From: Opitutia bacterium
GTDB lineage: Bacteria > Verrucomicrobiota > Verrucomicrobiia > Opitutales > Seribacteraceae
NCBI GenBank assembly: GCA_018675995.1
Contig: JABGWZ010000071.1
Location: 1-43,062, forward strand
Reading direction: 5' to 3'
DNA length: 43,062 bases
Position numbers and translations under genes: made by a program. This document shows positions 29,501-35,274 of this stretch, piece by piece. The notes beneath the pieces were generated by a model. It was not told the DNA's origin. It made no database searches and saw nothing but the letters and a program-made list of their open reading frames with translations. The number at the start of each line of letters is the position of its first letter. The first letter of the stretch is position 1.

Positions 29501-29996
29501 TCCAGTATCTGTCTTTCCAGACGATATGCTCAGACCAGAATTACAAGACGGAAAAGAATATGCAGACAGTATTAAAAACCTTGTGGGAACAGGTCAAATT
29601 GTAGCAGAAAGATACTTTAACGATGGTTGTGCCGAAAAAGCATGCCCACCACTAAGAGCACTCTTAGAAATTATGGCGAAAGGTAATTGGGAAAACAAGG
29701 GCTTGCTCGATCAAGAATTTCGAGATCTTTTTAATTCTGAATCGATTCTTTCTAGTGATTGGTACAACGAACGTCTGGCAACAAGAATTGAGGTTACTAA
29801 GGACTACTGGTCCACAAGAATTAATTATTTGGAAGAATTCCTCAAAGATCATGTCAATCGGGAAGCTTCAGAAAGATTGGGCATTCAAAAAAGACTCGAT
29901 TTCTCAAAAGATGCTTTTTCAAAGCTAAATGACAAAAAAGATGCTATTAGCCGTATTCATGGGTGCCTAGGAACTGATCCCAGTATCTACCAATAA
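26520..29996 (+). CDS. putative PPi-type phosphoenolpyruvate carboxykinase
   Basis: This is a soluble protein of 1158 residues from the ATG at 26520; the ORF-track GTG at 26436 adds 28 residues from the leader. The size and several segments, such as DNYFGYCKKEVKTQ followed by EEEHAGGA (about 338-372) and TTGAGSEGALTKGPFNALLP (about 875-895), resemble my recollection of the pyrophosphate-dependent PEP carboxykinases of Propionibacterium and Entamoeba. Those interconvert oxaloacetate plus PPi with PEP, CO2 and Pi. It is not an ATP- or GTP-PEPCK: their P-loop signature is absent. It has its own leader and stands alone, converging on the phoD-like gene. The assignment rests on memory of family motifs; otherwise it is a large conserved protein of unknown function. 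Confidence 0.5.
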   Translation: MKTIFPEEKSKQLGIGEGYDLGSPHYQELVNYTNLKLATLGLPTVGDQSDNPTLRLSGSLVKEYREKVRLLRGYLCPADRRIQDFLSRILGTDRPSLPTESFVLDRHGLARITSLPRDGYNFSSSIMESRRIAQGVLHNPSSDRRTTSGVFHVADVGLPAADDKKVVPLNAAKELLRLALNPPPQDMVFPFSSNEDDPAKCWVSLLLRPVVCPAVEGFIREKSMEVRFFAPGGCVANLDFVESIFGNGGDPFLAENDAGLDIENWTGHTGCVIVAPHLAGTPKQILNLPTKAEATDREIRDGMYYENNPEELYNDGRAFKLTFRDTSGLVVTVIADNYFGYCKKEVKTQVSFAANLSGLSEEEHAGGAVVFPSYDLGEQFDPLEILPKTPHTFKDSIKSLGITENSVPEGVYCDPLFPSIFFLPENAKFSLRDQKISWTFQKDEKTLALIPGNSYILPSGYKVEMKRTENDGPWKLVGTVGEGFLCHKPCTVSGGGKSEISKPLTDAIVCGPVFIADWEKDMNLAKEVIEKDYSTRFRNPEKSNIRNRKVLDSNRSLGSVIKLLTPSQSLYTDEFNTWLESIPQRVKDLVLIIKRRYLDDWGDDWRKYFSVDSVNGQPANELRFKGEKLITRLLRVGFAENGSWRLFALRKDFIPAEKILAEDDITVSTVAPLSLLKEIGPGTFKESAKFVHNCEYRLFQRPDDAIHRGFDKQTEKDLSRPGNFISNFECLNGDEAQQQMAQTLTFENYTEPMQKLIEYAAEKSGDESQFVSSANPRIVDGKPTKNPRYLQTRPDLFNPKSVHLAIEGTRLRRKLSHDSSVLYPVRSVLPGRRNNPAEENGKVRPLCCFAPIHYLELPELFIDFIVSVTGKSPSTTGAGSEGALTKGPFNALLPIHDLNAALVSYASTGQGAFVTSAGFIGPKYKVSHDVSLLIPEIWSRLRDYENDPQEMIAKGLLEKVPAFELNGDKLPTEYLGYRITRRFAHEFLGRIFTDPVSVFPDDMLRPELQDGKEYADSIKNLVGTGQIVAERYFNDGCAEKACPPLRALLEIMAKGNWENKGLLDQEFRDLFNSESILSSDWYNERLATRIEVTKDYWSTRINYLEEFLKDHVNREASERLGIQKRLDFSKDAFSKLNDKKDAISRIHGCLGTDPSIYQ

Positions 29997-30012
29997 TCCT
30001 ATTGATCTGCTT

Positions 30013-31041
30013 TTAAAATATCTCTAGCTCGTATTCCATTACAGTATTCCCTGTAATATCTCTTATACTAGTGCTAACTTTAGGACCATTGGGTAGCCAT
30101 TCTATCTTCAAAAGTCCAAAGTTCTCTTCAAAATAACGATTTCCCAATCGGTGAATATTTTCTTCTAATTTAGGCCTTTGTCTTTGGTTCATCGGACTAG
30201 ATGTTATGTCATATAGGGGGTAGGGGAGAGCACCTTCAAGTCTTGAAATCTCAGCCGAATGCCTATCACCACTTAAAATGATCGTTCCTTTTGTCTTTTT
30301 TTCTTTGAGTAAGTTAATGAAACGTTTTCTTTCATTTGGAAAGTTTCCCCAGGTTTCCCAACCATGCGTTGTTGAAACTACTTGTATGCTGCTGGCAATA
30401 ATTCTAATCTCTGCCGGTTTACTAAGGACCTCCTCCAACCATGCCCACTGAATGTCTCCGAGGATTTTAGCTTCCTTAGATTCATTAGGCACATAGGGCC
30501 CTTTCCCGTTTTCTCTTTTATCGGGTCTTTTTAAGGGTGTTCGAAAATAGCGGGTATCAAGCAAAATGAATTGTATACGTTTATCTGGCGGACCGATGAT
30601 TACACTATCATAAGTACCTGGAGTTTTGCGTCTTTCAGAATCATTCGGATCGTGCAGGAAATCCAAGAAGATTTTTTGCGATTCTGCTTTTTTAGGAAAT
30701 TCGATCCCTGCATCATTTTCGCCGTAGTCATGATCATCCCAAACGGCAAGTAGGCGGCAATTTTGACGAAGTTTCTTGAAACCGGATATCGATGAAAAAT
30801 CATCCCATTTACCTTTGAGTTTTTTCATATCTTGGGTATCCCCATAAATGTTGTCACCGAGAAGAATGAAAACATCAGGCCTTTTTTCTAAAACACTTTC
30901 CCAAATTGGCTGCGGTCGAGTTTGCTTAAGACATGAGCCAAACCCTATCGTTTCAATGGGTTGCTGTACAGCTGGTATCGAAACCATTAAAAGAAAGTAA
31001 GTGAGCCAAGCAAAAATGGACTGTACGGAAAAAGAGATCAT
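30013..31041 (-). CDS. PhoD-like alkaline phosphatase / metallophosphatase, exported
   Basis: The 342-residue protein has a short N-terminal signal sequence and PhoD-family metal motifs: GFGSCLKQ, LLGDNIYGD, AVWDDHDYGENDAG and, further on, LSGDRHSAE. PhoD-type enzymes are Ca/Fe-dependent phosphodiesterases or monoesterases that release phosphate outside the cytoplasm. It lacks the large N-terminal domain of B. subtilis PhoD, so it belongs to the short subgroup. The ATG overlaps the stop of the CE15 gene by 4 nt, so the two are co-expressed. Substrate is unknown; the pairing may mean it removes phosphate from a polymer rather than serving phosphate starvation. Confidence 0.85.
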   Translation of the reverse strand: MISFSVQSIFAWLTYFLLMVSIPAVQQPIETIGFGSCLKQTRPQPIWESVLEKRPDVFILLGDNIYGDTQDMKKLKGKWDDFSSISGFKKLRQNCRLLAVWDDHDYGENDAGIEFPKKAESQKIFLDFLHDPNDSERRKTPGTYDSVIIGPPDKRIQFILLDTRYFRTPLKRPDKRENGKGPYVPNESKEAKILGDIQWAWLEEVLSKPAEIRIIASSIQVVSTTHGWETWGNFPNERKRFINLLKEKKTKGTIILSGDRHSAEISRLEGALPYPLYDITSSPMNQRQRPKLEENIHRLGNRYFEENFGLLKIEWLPNGPKVSTSIRDITGNTVMEYELEIF

Positions 31042-32303
31042 TTTAAATACTTATCAGCAAAATTAAGATATTGTTCCCAATCATAAGCAGTCACATCATG
31101 CTTACCCTTTCTTACATGGTAACCAATTCTTCCATGCACGGGTTGGTTAGCAGGTGGTTTCCTAGTTGCTCCGAAGGCATAACCAAATAATTTGTAGACG
31201 GGCTCTGCGTTCAAAGACGCAAGGAATTCTCCAGTAGGATCCGCCCAAAGATCTTCCTCCGCTGAAGCTATGTAAACTGGTCGGGGTGCGGAAAGTGCTA
31301 TAAGCATATGCTGGTCGACGGGACAATTTCCTTCATTGTCGTTATATTTCTTATAATTATCACAAAACCAATGAGGAAACGAAGTGTTGATTCTATTTAC
31401 GGTTTCACCAAAACGGCGTCGGCTAATTGCTGCCCCACCACATCCCGAGTTATTAGAAATTACCATAGCAAACCGTTCATCAGTTGCTCCTGCCCAAAGA
31501 GATGTTTTCCCAAGACGAGAATGCCCCATGACCGCAACTCGTTTTCCATCTATCAGAGAATCTTTTTCCAGGTAATCCAAGCAACGACTCAGCCCCCATG
31601 CCCATCCTGCAATCGAAGCCCAGTCAGATGGTTTCCTTCCACTCGGATCTTGTGGTGGAAATAGAGCGTGTGGCCCATTATTAAAACCATCATGAAAATC
31701 TGGATCAATATCTCCATAATAAACGGTCGCAAATGCATAGCCTCGATTTATGATTTCATCAATGTCCCATCGAGATGCAGCAGCCCCCCTATCTTTTTCT
31801 CTCGCCCGGTTATCTTTTATTCCATTGCGATTACGAACCCAACTAGTTGGCATAAGGATACCAGATTCTGAAAGAACCGTGTGATTTCCATGAAAGTTAA
31901 TCGTTAGAAATCCAGGTGCAGGCCCTTTCCCGTTTTGAGGTGAATATACAAGAAGATTGACCGCAAGTGCTTGCTCACCTTTTCCCAAGTGAATAATTAC
32001 TTGCTTGCGGATGGCTTTCCCACCCAAAGCTCCTTTTTCTTCTTCCACTACCTCGAACCTTATTGGTATGGTATTAGAAGGAGATTGACCATATACCTCT
32101 TGCTCGAAAAGGTTTATGATTTCAGGACGGCGTTTACTTAACCATAATTTTGAATTAACAACCTTTGTGCCATCAAGACAAATCAAAGGATCTGGCAATT
32201 TATAGTTATTAACCTTTAGCTCATCGTAAAGAAATCCTTTGGGTTGAGCATTCAAAATAATGAAAGACAAAAGAAAAGAACTACAAATCTGAGCAGGTTT
32301 CAT
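31038..32303 (-). CDS. CE15-type glucuronoyl esterase (alpha/beta hydrolase), exported
   Basis: The sequence has the bacterial CE15 serine motif GHSRLGKTSLWAGA (Ser262 in this numbering), the disulfide/oxyanion region NNSGCGGAAISRRRFGE, the downstream acidic segment EEDLWADP and the catalytic His in KGKHDVTAYDW (His402). CE15 enzymes cleave ester bonds between 4-O-methyl-glucuronic acid of xylan and lignin, or uronate methyl esters. I start at the second methionine (32303, 421 residues) because MKPAQICSSFLLSFIILNA is a cleaner signal peptide than the 7-residue longer version. It overlaps the phoD-like gene downstream. Marine relatives probably act on algal uronates, which is inference. Confidence 0.85.
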   Translation of the reverse strand: MKPAQICSSFLLSFIILNAQPKGFLYDELKVNNYKLPDPLICLDGTKVVNSKLWLSKRRPEIINLFEQEVYGQSPSNTIPIRFEVVEEEKGALGGKAIRKQVIIHLGKGEQALAVNLLVYSPQNGKGPAPGFLTINFHGNHTVLSESGILMPTSWVRNRNGIKDNRAREKDRGAAASRWDIDEIINRGYAFATVYYGDIDPDFHDGFNNGPHALFPPQDPSGRKPSDWASIAGWAWGLSRCLDYLEKDSLIDGKRVAVMGHSRLGKTSLWAGATDERFAMVISNNSGCGGAAISRRRFGETVNRINTSFPHWFCDNYKKYNDNEGNCPVDQHMLIALSAPRPVYIASAEEDLWADPTGEFLASLNAEPVYKLFGYAFGATRKPPANQPVHGRIGYHVRKGKHDVTAYDWEQYLNFADKYLK

Positions 32304-32363
32304 TATTTCAGTAACTAAACCCATCCATCAAGGACGCAAGTCACAAAGAAATATTTAAATAAA

Positions 32364-32606
32364 TCAAGCAGCCAACTTGGGTGTTGCATTAAGTAGCTTG
32401 TGAAAAAGATCATCCCTTCGTTTTCTGGCTTCCGATAAAATTCGTGTTTTCAAAGATTGCCTTTTTCGCTCAGCAGTTACCGGGGTTGGGTAGATGGTGT
32501 AATGTATCCACCAAGTCCCATTATTATTCCACAGGTGGTGATTCAGGTTATCCTTGTCTATTCGAAGAGCTAACTCTTCAAATTCATTGTATGTACTTAT
32601 TTTCAT
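32364..32606 (-). CDS. small protein resembling a stand-alone integrase arm-type DNA-binding domain
   Basis: The 80-residue product (NNNGTWWIHYTIYP ... AERKRQSLKTRILSEARKRRDDLF) follows the pattern of the N-terminal arm-binding domain of tyrosine recombinases: G-x-W-x-hydrophobic strands, basic K/R, a S-L-x-T turn, then a helix with EARxxRD. There is no catalytic domain in the neighbourhood. The ATG directly abuts a strongly folded upstream region. It may bind nucleic acid, perhaps its own leader; that is inference. A longer plus-strand ORF overlaps it but runs through the folded region and looks like a shadow. Confidence 0.55.
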   Translation of the reverse strand: MKISTYNEFEELALRIDKDNLNHHLWNNNGTWWIHYTIYPTPVTAERKRQSLKTRILSEARKRRDDLFHKLLNATPKLAA

Positions 32607-32771
32607 GGAGCGTTTTCCTTTCGGTTAACGCACTTTCCCTAGCATTGGTAGGGGAGTGCTTATTTTCGGTTGTGCCAAAACCGCGCATCCCGGTTAAATC
32701 GACCTTGTACCACCGTAGCAGCTCTCCTGCTCGGTTGGTAACCTACATTAGGTTGTCTTTGGATACGGTAA
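32607..32771 (-). ncRNA. candidate structured leader RNA upstream of the arm-like ORF
   Basis: Read on the minus strand, the leader folds into successive hairpins. (1) 32740-32754, AACCTA/TAGGTT. (2) 32708-32740, 13 bp with two single-base bulges around loop GAGAG (inner stem AGCAG/CTGCT). (3) 32679-32695, AACCG/CGGTT. (4) 32630-32659, GCACT/AGTGC with inner CCCTA/TAGGG. (5) 32610-32631, GCGTT/AACGC with an AA/AA internal loop and a CC-GAAA-GG cap, a GNRA tetraloop on this strand only. The last hairpin ends 4 nt from the ATG. AACCG at 32679-32683 (plus strand) can also pair with CGGTT at 32667-32671, so two folds compete. No known riboswitch consensus is recognised. Confidence 0.45.
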
Positions 32772-32778
32772 GTGGCTA

Positions 32779-32806
32779 AATATAAAAGAACAGAAATTTT
32801 ATTCAA
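32779..32806 (-). promoter_or_regulatory. candidate promoter for the structured leader
   Basis: On the minus strand TTGAAT (32801-32806), a 16-nt spacer and TATATT (32779-32784) fit sigma70. Transcription would begin near 32771, just before the first hairpin, consistent with a leader of about 165 nt. Confidence 0.4.
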
Positions 32807-32859
32807 AGGATTTTACATTATTTTGGCAAACTTTCTTTGTGTCATAAAATAGCGACCTT

Positions 32860-33855
32860 TTACCAAGTATTTTCCAGAGATATTTTTCCAATCACTCCTC
32901 CCTCTTCCCAACATTGATGAGCTTGTCCTACATCCTCGAAAGAAAATCTCTCTTCATGTAATAACGGCTTAATTTTCCCATCATCTACCAGACTACTAAT
33001 CTTACTCAGGATTTCTCCATGTTTTTCACGGAATTGATTTTTCAAAATAGGTAAAAGCATAAAAACAACATGTAAACTTAAACTCTTAACATGAACCTGA
33101 CTTAGGTCGTGGTTAGCTCGGGCCGCTATGGATACGACCGTTCCATATTCCTTGGCTGCTTCAAAGGATTGATCAAGGCAAATTCCTCCAACTGTATCAA
33201 ACACAAGGTCATACCCCATACCCTCGGTAAATTCCTTAACATATTGTTCAGGTGTAATCTGTGAGTAATTGATTGCACAGTCAGCCCCCATCTGCAAAGC
33301 CAAATCTTCTTTTACAGGACTAGAGATCGTGGTGTGGACTTCGGCACCCATTGCCTTTGCCAATTGCAGAGCAAAATGACCGACACCACCTGTTCCTGCA
33401 TGAACCAAAACTCTTTTCCCTTCTGATAATTGGCCACGATCTATTAACGCATTCCACGCAGTAATTCCAATTAGTGGTAAAACGGCCGCCTCCTTCATTG
33501 AGAGAGAAATAGGCTTTTTAGAGAGTAGCCTAGCATCAGCTAAAGCATATTCGCAAAGTACACCGGGCATTCCTTTAAATCCACCAATGCAGCCATACAC
33601 TTCGTCATCCACCTGAAAATCTTCAACGCCTTCCCCGACTTCCGAAATAACCCCGGCGACATCTCCATGAAGTACGCCAGGTAATTCAGGTCCGATGCCA
33701 GCAAGCATACCATTACGAATTTTACAATCTACTGGGTTAACGCTGGATGCACAGACTTTTAAAATTACATGTCCGGGAAGAACGATGGGGTTTGGAATTT
33801 CTGATAATTTAAATCCGTCAACAGTTCCGTGCTCATCTAATATGATTGTCTTCAT
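32860..33855 (-). CDS. zinc-independent MDR / quinone oxidoreductase-like dehydrogenase
   Basis: This medium-chain dehydrogenase/reductase has an N-terminal GroES-like domain (GHVILKVCASSVNPVDCKIRNG, GVLHGDVAGVISEVGEGV) and a Rossmann domain with the nucleotide motif VLVHAGTGGVGHFALQLAKAMGA. The structural and catalytic zinc cysteines of alcohol dehydrogenases are absent, placing it with NADPH:quinone reductases and related enoyl reductases. The 331-residue length is normal. It starts 6 nt after the DUF1501 gene, so it is the last gene of the DUF1553-DUF1501 operon. The substrate cannot be predicted. Confidence 0.85.
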   Translation of the reverse strand: MKTIILDEHGTVDGFKLSEIPNPIVLPGHVILKVCASSVNPVDCKIRNGMLAGIGPELPGVLHGDVAGVISEVGEGVEDFQVDDEVYGCIGGFKGMPGVLCEYALADARLLSKKPISLSMKEAAVLPLIGITAWNALIDRGQLSEGKRVLVHAGTGGVGHFALQLAKAMGAEVHTTISSPVKEDLALQMGADCAINYSQITPEQYVKEFTEGMGYDLVFDTVGGICLDQSFEAAKEYGTVVSIAARANHDLSQVHVKSLSLHVVFMLLPILKNQFREKHGEILSKISSLVDDGKIKPLLHEERFSFEDVGQAHQCWEEGGVIGKISLENTW

Positions 33856-33861
33856 AATGGT

Positions 33862-35274
33862 TTATGAAAATAGATCATAAACTACGCGACCTGCAACATC
33901 CGTTAACCGAAAATCCCGACCCGAATAACGATAGGTCAATTCTTTATGATCAAGACCCAGTGCATAAAGAATAGTGGCATGTAAATCATGCATATGTACC
34001 CTATTATCAACCGCAATTCCCCCAATTTCATCCGTTGCACCGTATGAAATTCCAGGCTTTATTCCACCACCTGCGAGAAATACTGTAAATCCTCTGGGGT
34101 TATGATCCCGACCATTCTTATTCTGAGAAAATGGTGTTCTTCCAAATTCTCCTCCCCACCATACAAGGGTATCTTCTAGTAGACCTCTCGCCTTTAAATC
34201 CTGAAGCAGACCTGCAACCGGTTTATCGGTTGCCCTTGCATGGTCTGCATGCTTAGGCATATTTCCATGTTGGTCCCATCTTGGGTTAGCTGATTCATCC
34301 GAATAATTAATACTAACAAACCTGACTCCACGCTCGACCATTCTTCTTGCAAGTAAACATTGTTTACCAAAATCATCGGTGTATTTTTCATCTATTCCAT
34401 AAATCGATTTGGTGGCAGCAGTCTCTTTGGAAAGATCAGTAAGCTCAGGAGCTTCCATTTGCATTCTCCATGCCAGCTCATAATTGGAAATAGTTGCCTC
34501 GAGGTTGTCATCCAAAGAAGATCCTGCCTGCACCCGATTCAAGCTTTGCAGCAGACCAAAGCGATTTTCTCTCTGGGCATCGCTCAACATTGCATTATCA
34601 ATGTTTTTAATTTTGGCACCGCTTACATTTCCTGAATGCCCAATTGCCGTGCCCTGATGAATGGATGGTAAAAATGCATTGCTATAATTTCGTGGGCCAC
34701 CCTTACTTGCAGATGGAGAAATGGTAACAAAAGCAGGGAGGTTTTGATTCTCAGTTCCAAGCCCGTAAGAAATCCAACTACCCATCGATGGCCGTACTAG
34801 GTTGGTGGCTCCGGTATGCATAAACAAGGTGGACGGGCCATGGGCTACTCCCTCTGTGTGCATGGAATGAATAAATGCCAAATCATCGACATGCTTGGCA
34901 ATATTCGGAAATAAGGAAGATACAAATTGTCCGCACTCGCCATACCTCTTGAACTCCCATAGAGGTTTCATCAATATCCGCTTGCTTGCTTTTCCAAATG
35001 TGTTTGTTCGTACACCTACGAAATCAATTTGCTTTCCATCTTTTGCAAACAATTCTGGTTTATAATCAAAGGTGTCGACATGGCTAGGGCCACCTGCCAT
35101 AAAAATAAAAATTACTCTTTTGGCACGCTGAGGAAACAGAGAGGTTTTAGGAACTAGAGAAGCGGGAGAAGCGGCTTCCCCAAAATGCATACCAGTTAAT
35201 GCAAGCCCTCCAAACCCACATGTTGCGGTCTTAAGCATCTCTCTGCGAGTAAGATTATGAAGAATTTGATCCAT
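33862..35274 (-). CDS. DUF1501 domain protein, Tat-exported
   Basis: DUF1501 proteins have an alkaline-phosphatase/sulfatase-like fold and are abundant in Planctomycetes and Verrucomicrobia. A twin-arginine signal (LTRREMLKTATCGFGGLAL) precedes the domain. Family landmarks are visible: FIFMAGGPSHVDTFDYKPEL, MHTGATNLVRPSMGSWISYGLG, WWGGEFGRTPFSQNKNGRDHNP and HMHDLHATILYALGLDH. The 470-residue length is normal. The start overlaps the stop of the PSCyt1-DUF1553 gene (TAATG), the usual gene pair in this phylum. Exact activity is unknown; the pair is thought to act on polysaccharides or sulfate/phosphate esters outside the cytoplasm. Confidence 0.92.
   Translation of the reverse strand: MDQILHNLTRREMLKTATCGFGGLALTGMHFGEAASPASLVPKTSLFPQRAKRVIFIFMAGGPSHVDTFDYKPELFAKDGKQIDFVGVRTNTFGKASKRILMKPLWEFKRYGECGQFVSSLFPNIAKHVDDLAFIHSMHTEGVAHGPSTLFMHTGATNLVRPSMGSWISYGLGTENQNLPAFVTISPSASKGGPRNYSNAFLPSIHQGTAIGHSGNVSGAKIKNIDNAMLSDAQRENRFGLLQSLNRVQAGSSLDDNLEATISNYELAWRMQMEAPELTDLSKETAATKSIYGIDEKYTDDFGKQCLLARRMVERGVRFVSINYSDESANPRWDQHGNMPKHADHARATDKPVAGLLQDLKARGLLEDTLVWWGGEFGRTPFSQNKNGRDHNPRGFTVFLAGGGIKPGISYGATDEIGGIAVDNRVHMHDLHATILYALGLDHKELTYRYSGRDFRLTDVAGRVVYDLFS

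Noticed and set aside
32444-32779. 111-codon plus-strand ORF across the folded leader
   Set aside because: It crosses the inverted repeats and half of the arm-like ORF; the GNRA loop and promoter read on the minus strand.
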